Assembly (NCBI RefSeq): GCF_004331155.1
Contig: NZ_SJNZ01000030.1
Span: 1 to 48,403 of the forward strand
Reading direction: 5' to 3'
DNA from: Acinetobacter terrestris
GTDB taxonomy: Bacteria > Pseudomonadota > Gammaproteobacteria > Pseudomonadales > Moraxellaceae
Length of the DNA: 48,403 nucleotides
Under the pieces are notes generated by a model. It did no database searches and was not told the origin of the DNA. It saw nothing but the letters and a program-made list of their open reading frames with translations. The position numbers and the translations under genes are program-made. Of the stretch, positions 8,783 to 17,896 are shown in pieces. How positions within the stretch are numbered: position 1 is the first letter of the stretch; each line of letters opens with the position of its first letter.

Positions 8783-11241
8783 GCAACTCCTTTTTCTGAA
8801 ATTAATTTTTTACGTTCTGCGATCCGTTGTAAGAAAAGTTCGCCCCAATCGTTAGGATCTTCACCAACTTCATTCATAAGATTTTCGAGAAGTTCTACAT
8901 TGTCCTTAGAGCCTGAAATAATCTGTAAAACGTCACGCATTTCGCCTAGATCCATTTTGCAGAGTGCGGAACGGCTACCCTGCTTAACTAAGAACATGCG
9001 TGAGTTTTCTTCTAGCTCTTTAATAATTTCAAATTCTTGCGGAGTGACCTTAAAGCCGTTTACATAGTCATCGTAATCAGCACGAGGATTAGGTAAAAAG
9101 ATTTGAGTAACGCTTTGTTCAACCATTGTTTTACCAATGTCAGAATCTAAAACGTCACTTGGAGATTGCGTCATAAAGACACCTAGACCATTCAATTTAC
9201 GAATAGTTTTCTGCTTATCTTTGGCAAAATCTTTGAAATATTCATCTGTTAATGGCTTCCAAAACTCGTCCATCCAATAAATAAACGGACTACCATCAAT
9301 CAATGAATCTGTGATGTGTAATAGATAAGCCATGATTGGTGTACGGACTTCTGGATCATCTAAAAATTCCGTGTAGTCATAACCAAAGATTGGCATTTTG
9401 GCTTTAGAAAAGTCTTGAGTATCGTATGGATTATCAAAGACCCAAGATAAATTTCCGTCATGATCAGCAGTGTTACACCATTTAGCTAAACGATCCTGAA
9501 GCGAATCACCCCCGCCATTTACTTTCAGATTCATATATAAAGCTGAAAGTCTGCGGAGTTCTAACGGCATATCATCACGCATAATGGTACGAACAGCCTG
9601 ACTGATTTCCAGATCTTCAGCAGCATTACGAACGCCACTTACCAGAATTTTTACAAGCTTTTCTACAAACTGAATATTTGTTTCAGTCGGTGGTAGCTGC
9701 AACGGATTAAAGCCAGTTGGTACACCACGCTCTAAGGCATAGTATTGACCCCCAATCCGTCTAATCCCAATTTCTGCGCCCCTATCTTTATCAAAGAAAA
9801 CACCCTTCAGATTTTTATACTTACAAGCAAACATCATCATGGCCATGACTAGGGTTGTTTTCCCCACACCAGTTGTTCCAATGACACACGTATTACCTGG
9901 CATCTTGTCATCTGTAGAATCTTGCTTATCAGGGCTGACATGATGATTAAAGTAAAATGGTTGGCCACTTGGAGTTTTAAATAAAGCTAGTGCTTCACCC
10001 CAAGGATTTCCGTCACGCTTACCTCTTGCGAAGTTATGAAAAGGGCTTAAAGCAGAAAAATTTAGGCTTGTGAGATATGCTTCTCTTGGACGCATATTAA
10101 AGTTACCCGCTAATTGCGAGAACCATGCACATTCAGGAACAGTATCAATTACAGCCATTTTGAACCCTGCTTCATCTGATAAAGCAGTTCTGGCACTCGA
10201 AACATTTAGAGCAACTTGATTTGGTGAATCGCCAAAAATCGCAAGCGTATAGTGATATTCGCCTAACTGGAAATTCCCGCTATTAGCTTCACTCATAGCC
10301 AGATCAATATCACGAATCTCTTGATCTGAAACGTCCTCTACAGAATTTAGTTGGCCTTTAATTGTTTTTAATTTATCTACAGCATCACGCTTGCCATAAA
10401 CCGTGAAACTTTGAGTTTCAATGTATTCATAGTTTCCATACAGGATGGAATTGCACATTCCTGATTCTGATAAACGTGGAAATTCTTGAATATCCAGAAA
10501 GCCCACATATTTTTGCGCTTCAGGATGTTTAATCTGTAAATAGCCATTTTTGTCACCAAAGAACAAGCGACTACTTGGAATATATTGATCAAGATTAGCC
10601 TGTCTTAAAGGGATTTCTTCCCAAACTCCATTAGTTAAAAAACCAAGCAGATTACACATTTCGGAGTAGACAAAACCTTTCTTGGTATAGGTCGCCAGAC
10701 GTTCTGGATTGTAGTGATATAGACTTGCTTCAACCTGTTTAGCTACATCATCCAAAATATCCAGATCCCGCTTAATCTGCTTTTTCAGGGCTACTGGATC
10801 ACGACTAGCTTTACTCTTAAAAATCTTTGTTAATCTGGAAATTTCAGGACGATAAAGAATTGTTAAATACAATTCAGTAGCCATCTGTTTATTCTTTTCA
10901 CCCTGAAACTGCTGATAATATCTTTCATTAAAATCAGCAATAAAATCATTTTCATAAACGCCATTTAGACGTTCATTAACTCCCCTACGAATCTTATGCG
11001 TCCAAACAGCAAAGTGACCGCCACCTAAAGCACGATAAAAATTATTTAATCCTTCTTTACGGATTCTAATAATATCGGCTTCAACTGTTTCAAACGAAAT
11101 GCCTTCTAATTTCCATGTAGCAATGTATTCACCATTTTTAAGCTTAATAACATTGTTGGAAACATGATTACCAAACGGCAGATAGTCTGAAATTGCGACT
11201 TCAGCATTTGCGCTATCTTTAACTTGCTGTTTTGAACGCAT
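8779..11241 (-). CDS. virB4: VirB4-type secretion ATPase
   Basis: Large ATPase that energises pilus assembly and substrate transfer at the inner membrane. The Walker A motif GTTGVGKTT is at about residues 455-463 and a Walker B-like IYWMDEFW is near 660, followed by the family TQSPSDVLDSDIGKTMVEQ region. The N-terminal half carries the CagE/TrbE domain with a GGGHFAVWTHKIRR stretch. At 820 residues it is full length and intact. It starts 7 bp after virB3 ends. Confidence 0.96.
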   Translation of the reverse strand: MRSKQQVKDSANAEVAISDYLPFGNHVSNNVIKLKNGEYIATWKLEGISFETVEADIIRIRKEGLNNFYRALGGGHFAVWTHKIRRGVNERLNGVYENDFIADFNERYYQQFQGEKNKQMATELYLTILYRPEISRLTKIFKSKASRDPVALKKQIKRDLDILDDVAKQVEASLYHYNPERLATYTKKGFVYSEMCNLLGFLTNGVWEEIPLRQANLDQYIPSSRLFFGDKNGYLQIKHPEAQKYVGFLDIQEFPRLSESGMCNSILYGNYEYIETQSFTVYGKRDAVDKLKTIKGQLNSVEDVSDQEIRDIDLAMSEANSGNFQLGEYHYTLAIFGDSPNQVALNVSSARTALSDEAGFKMAVIDTVPECAWFSQLAGNFNMRPREAYLTSLNFSALSPFHNFARGKRDGNPWGEALALFKTPSGQPFYFNHHVSPDKQDSTDDKMPGNTCVIGTTGVGKTTLVMAMMMFACKYKNLKGVFFDKDRGAEIGIRRIGGQYYALERGVPTGFNPLQLPPTETNIQFVEKLVKILVSGVRNAAEDLEISQAVRTIMRDDMPLELRRLSALYMNLKVNGGGDSLQDRLAKWCNTADHDGNLSWVFDNPYDTQDFSKAKMPIFGYDYTEFLDDPEVRTPIMAYLLHITDSLIDGSPFIYWMDEFWKPLTDEYFKDFAKDKQKTIRKLNGLGVFMTQSPSDVLDSDIGKTMVEQSVTQIFLPNPRADYDDYVNGFKVTPQEFEIIKELEENSRMFLVKQGSRSALCKMDLGEMRDVLQIISGSKDNVELLENLMNEVGEDPNDWGELFLQRIAERKKLISEKGVA

Positions 11242-11248
11242 GATATTG

Positions 11249-11575
11249 TTATTTCCTTTTCTTTAATTTAAGTGGCGAAAATGAGATTGCTCCCCATTTC
11301 TGATGGTTCTGGATCTGTTTCCCTCTTATGCGCCACCGCATCAATACTTGCTTTAATCGTTGGTCATCTACTTTTGTTATTGCCCGCATCCAGAAGTAAA
11401 TAGGCACATAAATAGCTGCTATAAATAAAGTCACATAGGCACTGAGTAGATAAAAAGACCAACCCGCTAAAAGAATTGCTACCCCCGTCACCAACAAAAA
11501 AGGCAACATTGGAACGCCAAAAAGCATGGCAGGACGAGTGCAACCCCTGAAAATTGGATCAGAAAAATTCGACAT
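11249..11575 (-). CDS. virB3: VirB3-type membrane protein
   Basis: Short inner-membrane partner of VirB4. The N-terminus has the family pattern DPIFRGCTRPAMLFGVPMLPF. Two hydrophobic segments occupy about residues 17-36 and 40-62, and a basic C-terminal tail follows. At 108 residues the length is normal. Its start overlaps the virB2 stop by one base, and virB4 follows directly, the usual B2-B3-B4 order. Confidence 0.93.
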   Translation of the reverse strand: MSNFSDPIFRGCTRPAMLFGVPMLPFLLVTGVAILLAGWSFYLLSAYVTLFIAAIYVPIYFWMRAITKVDDQRLKQVLMRWRIRGKQIQNHQKWGAISFSPLKLKKRK

Positions 11576-11880
11576 TAGTTAATCAGCCAAGCAGCGATAC
11601 CCGCAGCACCACCTACCAAAATTCCCCCAATAACGATGTTAGAAATGTCTGACCACTTTGCTTGTTGCCAAGCCAATTTAAAGCCAGCCCACATGATAGT
11701 GATGGTAAATACAGTTACAGCCACACCCGCTAAGACTGACTGAACATTAGCCATAACCGTATTAACTTTTGAGATTTGAGCAAAAGCAGGGCTTGAGATT
11801 AACGTCATGAACAACATCAATACGCTTGCTTTGATACCAGTCGTTTTAGTCGTTGTTATTTGCGTTTGATTTGCTTTCAT
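11575..11880 (-). CDS. virB2: VirB2-type major pilin
   Basis: Predicted conjugative pilus subunit. From the ATG at 11880, preceded by GGAG at a good distance, the protein has 101 residues: a long basic leader, a signal-like hydrophobic stretch ending in SSPAFAQ, and two hydrophobic segments (VLAGVAVTVFTITIMWAGF and IGGILVGGAAGIAAWLI), as VirB2 pilins have. An upstream start at 11901 would add seven residues but has a weaker ribosome site. The gene follows virB1 after a gap of about 130 bp that holds a strong hairpin. Confidence 0.9.
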   Translation of the reverse strand: MKANQTQITTTKTTGIKASVLMLFMTLISSPAFAQISKVNTVMANVQSVLAGVAVTVFTITIMWAGFKLAWQQAKWSDISNIVIGGILVGGAAGIAAWLIN

Positions 11881-11919
11881 TATTTTCTCCAAGTGAAGCA
11901 ATTAAGACCTAGCGCAGTA

Positions 11920-11968
11920 AGTACCAAGAACAATATTTTTGGAAAATCAAATATTGTTCATTGGTACT
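11920..11968 (-). promoter_or_regulatory. Long hairpin between virB1 and virB2
   Basis: The arms AGTACCAAGAACAATATTT and AAATATTGTTCATTGGTACT pair over 19 bp with a single extra base. There is no clean T run, so it could slow transcription, protect the pilin transcript end or bind a regulator. The surrounding 11881-12014 stretch is otherwise AT-rich and gene-free. Confidence 0.6.
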
Positions 11969-12014
11969 GGATATTTAATATATCATACTAAGTTTTAAAC
12001 TTTTTGAAAATATT

Positions 12015-12692
12015 TTAAAATATCATAGAAGATTTTAAACTTTTTTCTTTTTCTTTAAAATCTGTGCCGTTAGTTAAGAAAAATGAAGGCCGTTTCTCCA
12101 CTACTGGAAGGCTTTGAAGTTCTTTATTTTCGGTATATCCACTGGAGTTAGGCATATCTGCATTAGTAGCAAAATATGCAAGCTGTTCCGAGCTATTCAT
12201 AGGAGGTGAAGGAGGATTGAATTTTACAGGCATGGTATTGAGTGAACCATTAGCTAAATAATTCAAATTTCTTGATACTTTCGCTACATACCCATTTCTA
12301 AATCCTGATGAATGGTTGCCAGTGTTATAGCAAGACATAGCTTTATAAATATCTTTGCCTTTTGCCCTATTTCGGCAGTCGTTAAAGATAAATTGCATTG
12401 CGCTTAGATTAGTGCAGGGATCAAAAACTTGCTCTACACTAAGATTTAGTCTTTTGAAATTAGTACTATTAATTTGAGCAAAACCAACATCAATATTTCG
12501 TCCCTGGCTGATTAATCTTTTGGCCACAGATACAGCTTCTTCATAGCTAGTCGGCTGTTTTTTAAGACCTGCGGCACGATTAACCCCTATCGCAAAAGGA
12601 TTAAATGAGGATTCAGATTTAACAATTGCAGACGCAATATTTACATCAACTTGTGGCGCACATTGTTGTGCCAAAACTACGAAATCAATCAT
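12015..12692 (-). CDS. virB1: VirB1-type lytic transglycosylase
   Basis: Peptidoglycan-cutting enzyme that opens the cell wall for the secretion channel. An SLT domain covers about residues 1-150: the catalytic Glu is in VKSESSFNPFAIG, and NIDVGFAQINS and the MSCYNTGN block follow in family order. A signal peptide is not obvious, which is common for VirB1 proteins that use an internal signal. The last 70 residues are Pro/Ser-rich and poorly conserved. The start ATG overlaps the end of the topoisomerase gene. Confidence 0.92.
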   Translation of the reverse strand: MIDFVVLAQQCAPQVDVNIASAIVKSESSFNPFAIGVNRAAGLKKQPTSYEEAVSVAKRLISQGRNIDVGFAQINSTNFKRLNLSVEQVFDPCTNLSAMQFIFNDCRNRAKGKDIYKAMSCYNTGNHSSGFRNGYVAKVSRNLNYLANGSLNTMPVKFNPPSPPMNSSEQLAYFATNADMPNSSGYTENKELQSLPVVEKRPSFFLTNGTDFKEKEKSLKSSMIF

Positions 12693-14944
12693 TACTTTTT
12701 CACCTCAAATTTTGGCTTACCTTTTTGATCTGGATAAGTAGCGGAGCACCCATTTTTATAGTTGGTACACCCCCAAAAATAGCCATTTGCCCCATTGATC
12801 CGTCTTAAATTACTGGCACATTGAGGACATGAATAGACTTCAAGAAGTGGCTTTTTATTAACTTCAGGCAAAAAGACTTTGCAATCTGTTTCCCGATTAG
12901 GACAGAACCAGATCGGATCTTTACCTTCTTTTTTGGATCTGAATAATGGCGTTGAGCATTTAGGGCAAGGATATTTGATTTTCTCTACTGGCTGACCTTT
13001 CTTGTCATTCATCGAGTGCTTACATTCCTGATCATTGCAGATCCAAAAAAATTCTTTAGTTTGCGAATTTTGGAATTTATTTAAGCGACCTGTTTTACAT
13101 TTAGGGCATGAATGAATAACTTTTTCGACTGGTTTACTCTTGTCATCATCCATCGAGTGCTTACAGTCCTCATTGCTACAAATCCAAAAAAATTGATTGG
13201 TTTTAGTATTCTTAAATTTTTTTAATTGGCTTTTACACTTTGGACAAGGTATTGCGTTTATAGCTGTCAGTTTTGAAGCTGTACTTAGCTCTTGAGCAAG
13301 TTGAGTGTATAAGGCAGAAACAACAGAATTATATGAAGTTTCACCAGATGCAATTTTATCTAGCTGCAACTCCATCTCTTTTGAATAGTGCAGATCCAGA
13401 AAGCTAAACTTAGCTTTTAACAGACTACCAATTAGATCATTCCCTAATTTAGTTGGTTTTAAGACTTTCTTTTCTACCTCCAGAAAGCCCTTATTCAGAA
13501 TATTGGCCATGATTGATGAATAAGTAGAAGGGCGACCAATCCCGCAGCTTTCCAATTTTTTAATTAGTGAAGCTTCTGTATAGCGTTTTGGTGGCTTAGT
13601 TTGTTTTGCAATAACTTCACCGCTTTCAACATCAACTACAGAACCAATTTCTAAGACTGGCACCACGCCTGAAGGCTCGTTTTCATCTTCATTCAGGCAG
13701 TCTTTACCAAAAACCATCCACCCTTTTTTTATTAGCTCACGGCTTTTAGCATGGAACTTATATTTTCCATCTTCAGACAGTAATTCCAAAGTAACGGCTT
13801 TATATTCAGCTTTGGCCAATTGACTTGAAATAGTACGTTCCCAAATCAATTGATATAAAGCTTTTTGTTCTGGTGACTTTCCTAGATCTTTTTCAGTTAT
13901 GTGAACAGGTCGGATTGCTTCATGGGCGTTTTGCGCCCCATCTTTTTCCTTAAACTTATTAGGCTTTTCAGGTAAAGAAAATTGATGTTCATTAGCATAA
14001 GCAAAGATTTCTTCTACACTTTCATCAGCTATGTTTAGGCCGTCAGTCCGAATGTAAGTAATTGCCCCTTGTTCAAATAATGCCTGTGCTGCTTTGGTTG
14101 TTTGTTGAGGGCTAAAGCCTAACGCTACACTAGCAGCTTGTAAAAGTAGGGCTGTAGAGAACGGAGAAGGAGCATTTGAATACTCTGTTTTTTCAGTGCA
14201 GTTTAAAACTTTAACTTTCTTAGTTTTTGCAACTTCTTCAGCTAGGGAACGATCTAAAACATAAGGCTGATCCTCAGTTACAAATTCCGTTGTAACCCAT
14301 TGCGAGATCCATTTTTTAGGCTCTTTATCAAAACTCAAATTAACGCCAAAGTGGTTAGTAACTTTGAATTTCTGGATTTCGATTTCTCTAAGGACAACGA
14401 TTAAAACAGCAGGAGATTGTACCCGCCCCGCAGATGAAGGCTGACCCATAAGATTAGATGCAATAGGGGAAACTAGATAGCCCACTAGACGATCTAAAGC
14501 CCTACGTGCTTCTTGAGCATATACAAGCTGATAATCTAAACCACGCCCATTATTAATGGCTTCTCTAATAGCTTTTTCTGAAATCTCATTAAATTCTATT
14601 CGTTCAAATTGACCATCTTCCAGACCTAAACATTCTTTTAAATGCCATGAAATCGCTTCACCTTCCCTGTCTGGATCGGTAGCTAAATAAATCTTATCTA
14701 CTTTATTCAAAAAGGCTTTTATTTTTCCAATACGTTTTTCGCCACCGTCAAAAGTTCTGTCATTAACTTTGGCATCAGGAATAAATGAATATTCCATTGC
14801 AAAATCATTGGCTATATCAATACCTAAGCCTTTTCTTGGTAGATCCCGAACATGGCCAACACTGGCCACAACTTTAAAATCAGAGCCTAAATAACTTCCA
14901 ATTTTTGAACATTTGTTAGGAGATTCAACGATTACAAGATTCAT
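12692..14944 (-). CDS. Plasmid type IA DNA topoisomerase with four zinc ribbons
   Basis: Relaxes or decatenates DNA by transient single-strand cutting. The Toprim domain starts at residue 1 with VIVESPNK and contains DPDREGEA at about 90-97. The catalytic tyrosine is Y297 in ITYIRTDG. The GIGRPSTY motif follows near residue 475. The C-terminal 170 residues hold four Cys4-type zinc ribbons beginning CPKC, CPKC, CPKC and CPQC. At 750 residues it is a complete TopA-like enzyme. Plasmid topoisomerases occur in other conjugative backbones (for example TraE of RP4), where they are not essential; placement at the head of the virB cluster fits a role during transfer. Confidence 0.95.
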   Translation of the reverse strand: MNLVIVESPNKCSKIGSYLGSDFKVVASVGHVRDLPRKGLGIDIANDFAMEYSFIPDAKVNDRTFDGGEKRIGKIKAFLNKVDKIYLATDPDREGEAISWHLKECLGLEDGQFERIEFNEISEKAIREAINNGRGLDYQLVYAQEARRALDRLVGYLVSPIASNLMGQPSSAGRVQSPAVLIVVLREIEIQKFKVTNHFGVNLSFDKEPKKWISQWVTTEFVTEDQPYVLDRSLAEEVAKTKKVKVLNCTEKTEYSNAPSPFSTALLLQAASVALGFSPQQTTKAAQALFEQGAITYIRTDGLNIADESVEEIFAYANEHQFSLPEKPNKFKEKDGAQNAHEAIRPVHITEKDLGKSPEQKALYQLIWERTISSQLAKAEYKAVTLELLSEDGKYKFHAKSRELIKKGWMVFGKDCLNEDENEPSGVVPVLEIGSVVDVESGEVIAKQTKPPKRYTEASLIKKLESCGIGRPSTYSSIMANILNKGFLEVEKKVLKPTKLGNDLIGSLLKAKFSFLDLHYSKEMELQLDKIASGETSYNSVVSALYTQLAQELSTASKLTAINAIPCPKCKSQLKKFKNTKTNQFFWICSNEDCKHSMDDDKSKPVEKVIHSCPKCKTGRLNKFQNSQTKEFFWICNDQECKHSMNDKKGQPVEKIKYPCPKCSTPLFRSKKEGKDPIWFCPNRETDCKVFLPEVNKKPLLEVYSCPQCASNLRRINGANGYFWGCTNYKNGCSATYPDQKGKPKFEVKK

Positions 14945-14947
14945 GGG

Positions 14948-15151
14948 TTATTTCCAAATTGTGAAATTTAGGAAACTCGAAAGCCCACAAAGAAAAGATG
15001 AATATAAGAAAGCAACTACTTGAAATTTAGTGAAATCTACAAGGATTTCTAAAAGCAGTGCATCTTGTGGCATGAAGCACACAAGATAAACACATGAAAT
15101 AACTAGAAAAAATTTTAAAAAATTTCCATATTTATTTAAACTTATAGCCAT
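14948..15151 (-). CDS. Small membrane protein at the head of the transfer operon
   Basis: A 67-residue protein with two hydrophobic segments, about residues 12-32 and 41-60, and no family that I recognise. A good promoter lies just upstream: minus 35 TTGGAT at 15193-15188 and minus 10 TAGGAT at 15170-15165 with a 17-bp spacer. The start codon is only 14 bp past the minus 10 hexamer, so the transcript would be nearly leaderless. It is 3 bp from the topoisomerase gene and is probably the first gene of that operon. Confidence 0.6.
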   Translation of the reverse strand: MAISLNKYGNFLKFFLVISCVYLVCFMPQDALLLEILVDFTKFQVVAFLYSSFLCGLSSFLNFTIWK

Positions 15152-15164
15152 TTTCTTAAATCAC

Positions 15165-15208
15165 ATCCTAGAGCTTTAAAGAATACAATCCAAAATATAC
15201 CATATTGG
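15165..15208 (-). promoter_or_regulatory. Promoter and quasi-palindrome of the topoisomerase-virB operon
   Basis: On the minus strand, TTGGAT and TAGGAT are separated by 17 bp. The imperfect palindrome CCAAAATATACCATATTGG (15190-15208) covers the minus 35 box. It resembles the palindrome upstream of virB8 and may be an operator. Confidence 0.6.
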
Positions 15209-15227
15209 AAATGGCTTTTGTGTTTTT

Positions 15228-15506
15228 TTACTTTATTCTTATTATTTTTACTTCTTCTGTATAAATTTTTTCTTTCAGGAAATCATTAAGCCTAGTCAGA
15301 TCCTTAAAGATCCTAGCTTTATCTTTTTCTCGTCTTGTTGTTAAAGTCCAAACCTTTTGGCCTGACCATGCCAGTTTTGCTGTGATAAAAAATCCACCCT
15401 CAAATTCATTAATAATTAACTCTTTAATAAATCCTTGTTTATTAGATTCCTCTAGCACCACCTCAGAAATAGAAAAATCAGGATCAATATTTATAAAATC
15501 AGTCAT
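15228..15506 (-). CDS. Conserved plasmid protein of unknown function
   Basis: A 92-residue acidic protein. The central part, KVWTLTTRREKDKARIFKDL, followed by a leucine-rich helix (LNDFLKE), recalls small backbone proteins annotated as ParC-like or simply hypothetical on broad-host-range plasmids; this is a memory-based resemblance, not a firm assignment. It runs in the same direction as the transfer genes but is separated from them by the promoter described above. Confidence 0.6.
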   Translation of the reverse strand: MTDFINIDPDFSISEVVLEESNKQGFIKELIINEFEGGFFITAKLAWSGQKVWTLTTRREKDKARIFKDLTRLNDFLKEKIYTEEVKIIRIK

Positions 15507-15622
15507 CCATAAAACCTTTTAAAGCACCCATAACAAAGGTGCATTATCATCAATTTAGGTAATCTTGGTAAAGTTTTTTAAATAATTTAAAGAAATTTTA
15601 AATATTTTAGCTAAATTCTGCT

Positions 15623-15636
15623 TTAGTCATGACTAA
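15623..15636. promoter_or_regulatory. Proposed KorB operator before structured element A
   Basis: Perfect TTAGTCATGACTAA palindrome. It lies about 5 bp before the first hairpin of the structured non-coding element and about 115 bp upstream of the start of the divergent 92-residue gene. Confidence 0.65.
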
Positions 15637-15640
15637 AAAC

Positions 15641-15975
15641 CTCGATGCTTGAATAAAAGCTGCAAGCTGCAGCGTTTATCAAGGCATCTATATTACTTAT
15701 CTAATCCAGATCCATAGCAGATATATCAGAGCAAAGTGTCTACTTTGCGAACTGACGTAATAAGTTAAATTTTCCCTTCCCTGATTACCGTTGATTTTCA
15801 AGTGAGCTTTAAAAAGCTGTGCTTTTTAAATGGCGACCGTAGAAAATAAACTGCTCCCATTTGATTTAGTAGCGGGATTTAAATAGTACATAGTATGAGG
15901 TTATTAAAAGGGTTATAACCTCACCTTAAAACATACTATTGCAAGGCTATTCCTCATAAAAGGCGACCAGATATA
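15641..15975 (+). ncRNA. Structured non-coding element, copy A
   Basis: No gene is visible between 15507 and 16039. The stretch holds a long hairpin around GCTGCA-AGC-TGCAGC (about 15643-15689), a second hairpin GCAAAGT-GTCT-ACTTTGC at 15731-15748, a pyrimidine-rich single strand, a third hairpin TTTAAAAAGC-TGT-GCTTTTTAAA (about 15808-15830) followed by GGCGACCG, a nested hairpin at about 15889-15940 and a terminal GGCGACCAGATA. Two related copies exist at 46.2 kb and, inverted, at 19.8 kb. I infer transcription to the right because the long hairpin of copy C uses G-U pairs in that sense and because KorB-like boxes sit on that side of copies A and B. Confidence 0.5.
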
Positions 15976-16004
15976 AGTAGTAAATTATTTGAAAATGACT
16001 TAAT

Positions 16005-16018
16005 ATCCACCTGTGGAC
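16005..16018. promoter_or_regulatory. Variant of the GTCCACAGGTGGAC operator
   Basis: ATCCACCTGTGGAC, one base from the palindrome found in five other promoters, here in the opposite orientation. It lies 21 bp before the ATG at 16040. The promoter elements around it are weaker than at the other copies. Confidence 0.6.
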
Positions 16019-16039
16019 ATTTATTGAATAGGATAAGTT

Positions 16040-16288
16040 ATGACTGAAGAAACAAAAACAAAAACAGAAGAAAAGGTACTAGATCGCAGAAAAAGATATA
16101 GAAAGAAGCCTACTATCAAAACTCCACTTTCAGTTTATTTCAATATGGATGTTCCTGAAGATGTTGAAGCACTGGAAGCCTTGGAATACTTAAAAGATAT
16201 TTATGGTGGGGAAAAGCAAGGAAAAAGTGTAGCAGTCAAAGAAGTTTTAAGAATTTTCTATAAACAATTACAAGAAAAAAAAGCCTGA
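16040..16288 (+). CDS. Small basic protein, possible ribbon-helix-helix regulator
   Basis: An 82-residue protein with a very charged N-terminus (lysine and arginine up to residue 25), then TPLSVYFNM as a possible beta strand, helix PEDVEALEALEYLKDIYG, and a second helix KSVAVKEVLRIFYKQL. That strand-helix-helix order fits a ribbon-helix-helix DNA-binding fold, though I recognise no named family. The ribosome site AGGATAA is well placed. An operator copy lies just upstream, so it may belong to the backbone regulon or be its repressor. A bidirectional terminator follows. Confidence 0.65.
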   Translation: MTEETKTKTEEKVLDRRKRYRKKPTIKTPLSVYFNMDVPEDVEALEALEYLKDIYGGEKQGKSVAVKEVLRIFYKQLQEKKA

Positions 16289-16312
16289 TTTAATCAGGCT
16301 TTTTTCTTGCAA
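16276..16312. terminator. Bidirectional terminator between convergent genes
   Basis: The stem AAGCCTGA/TCAGGCTT is flanked by an A run and a T run and extends into matching CAAGAAAA/TTTTCTTG ends. It serves the rightward 82-residue gene and the leftward TrbM-like gene. Confidence 0.85.
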
Positions 16313-16316
16313 AAAC

Positions 16317-16637
16317 TCAGGACTTTTTAACTGTAGTGACTAACTTGTCATCTACATAAAGATAGACTCTTTTGTTATGTGTATAGGATGAAATTTTAGG
16401 TTGCCCTTCTCCACCTCCAACAGATCCGTCTTGATTACTACTGACGAATGAACAGTGAGGAAAGCCTTTTCCTTTAGCCAGATCTTTTTTTACGTCACTA
16501 ATTGTAGACTGACATTCAGAAACATTAAGACCGCCAGCAAAGCACATAAAAGCGCGACAGCCATAATTTTCATCTTTAGCTGCAACTAAGGCAGATGCAC
16601 TAGCTAAAGTTAAACCTAAAATAAATTTTTTATACAC
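16317..16637 (-). CDS. Periplasmic TrbM/KikA-like protein
   Basis: A 106-residue secreted protein with signal peptide MYKKFILGLTLASASALVAA. The mature part has a cysteine pattern, CRAFMCFAGGL then SEC and FPHC, with a spacing like the TrbM/KikA family of conjugation accessory proteins. Those proteins contribute to mating-pair formation in IncP and IncN systems. The match rests on motif spacing only. It ends against the shared terminator and may be co-transcribed with the 90-residue gene just upstream (11 bp gap). Confidence 0.65.
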   Translation of the reverse strand: MYKKFILGLTLASASALVAAKDENYGCRAFMCFAGGLNVSECQSTISDVKKDLAKGKGFPHCSFVSSNQDGSVGGGEGQPKISSYTHNKRVYLYVDDKLVTTVKKS

Positions 16638-16648
16638 AAATAGTCACT

Positions 16649-16921
16649 CTATGTAGATGAGTTTTCCAGTACGAATAACTTGCCTTCAAAGTTTAGAGAT
16701 ATTGCTTTGGCATTGCTGCACATTGAACAAATCTCTTGAATCAAAAAGGGTAAATTCCGTGTGAATCGAATTTTTCCTGATGCGGTATGAATGACGTGAT
16801 CAACATCATTTACTTTAACAGTAACAAAATATTGAAACTGTTCATTCATACCAATTTCAACACCATAGTTATTGGCGTTGAAGTCATCGACTGTTTTCAA
16901 GTCATTCATCGTTAAAGCCAT
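16649..16921 (-). CDS. Conserved small protein of unknown function
   Basis: A 90-residue acidic protein without membrane segments or motifs that I recognise. It seems to form a small alpha/beta domain, with strands FQYFVTVKVN and KAISLNFEGKLFVL. It sits 11 bp upstream of the TrbM-like gene on the same strand, probably in one transcript, and borders the origin region. Confidence 0.6.
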   Translation of the reverse strand: MALTMNDLKTVDDFNANNYGVEIGMNEQFQYFVTVKVNDVDHVIHTASGKIRFTRNLPFLIQEICSMCSNAKAISLNFEGKLFVLENSST

Positions 16922-17310
16922 TTCTGCAAGATCCCTAGTTTTTAAAAGTGAAGTGCGGATTCTTACAAAATATAATTAATTTAAAAATGTAACTGAAGTG
17001 TAACTGTGTGTAAAAGACACAAAAACATCAATTATTTTTAAACACTTTTAATATATATCAAAAAGTTTAAAACATTAATGAAATATTTAAAACTTTTGTA
17101 AAAAGTTTGTATATATCAAAACTCATATTTTTTTAGATCCCTTCCCTTTTTATCATGTAAATATCACTTTAATAATCTTCTAAACATTTCTAAAAACTTT
17201 TTAAAAAAAACTAGATTAGGTTTAAAAAGAGTTTAAATAGAGTTTAGGAGTGTTTAGAACAGTTTAAGAGCCTTAATTTCTTTTTGTAAAACAAAAGTTT
17301 ACAAGCCTAT

Positions 17311-17432
17311 AACTATACGTTTTGTCGCTATAACTATACGTTTTGTCGCTATAACTATACGTTTTGTCGCTACAACTATACGTTTTGTCGCTATAACTAT
17401 ACGTTTTGTCACATACCTATACGTTTTGTCGC
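17311..17432 (+). repeat. Six tandem iterons
   Basis: Copies of AACTATACGTTTTGTCGC start at 17311, 17332, 17353, 17374 and 17395, a 21-bp period, and a diverged copy starts at 17415 (ACCTATACG). The period of two helical turns places all sites on one face of the DNA, as expected for Rep binding. Confidence 0.95.
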
Positions 17433-17569
17433 AAATAATCCACAGACTTATCATCAGCATACAAAAAATGGCTAAATTATTCTTAAAAATCAGTAATTAA
17501 TTAGGTATTTAACTCTAACTTATTATATTTTTGCGTATTTTTTAGCCTTAATCTATGCTGCACTCTCAA

Positions 17570-17618
17570 AACTATACGTTTTGTCGCAACTTCCCCGCAT
17601 AACTATACGTTTTGTCGC
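17570..17618 (+). repeat. Two spaced iterons
   Basis: Exact copies of the 18-bp iteron start at 17570 and 17601, 31 bp apart, outside the tandem array. Confidence 0.9.
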
Positions 17619-17780
17619 AAACCTGCGATTATGCGTACTGGATACGATTATATATATTTTTCAGGAATTAACTAGATTCTTGATAATTTAGTAAGTTATT
17701 GTTTTGTTTAAAGAATTACATTAAAGAACGATTTTTATTTTTTGGTGCTAAAAAAGATATTTGTATAGGCTTAAAATCAT

Positions 17781-17896
17781 AACTATACGTTTTGTCGCAG
17801 CGTAAGTTATTGATATATATGTATTAGTTATAAATATTCAAAATTGAATATTTTTTATCTAGTTTTTGTGTTAAAAATAGCCATACGTTTTGTCGC
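17781..17896 (+). repeat. Promoter-proximal iterons
   Basis: One exact copy occupies 17781-17798 and a partial copy (CCATACGTTTTGTCGC) 17881-17896. They lie 210-330 bp before rep and could mediate autoregulation. Confidence 0.85.

Noticed and set aside
17311..17432. Possible CRISPR array
   Set aside because: The 18-bp repeats have only 3-bp gaps, no spacers and no cas genes; they precede a Rep gene and are iterons.
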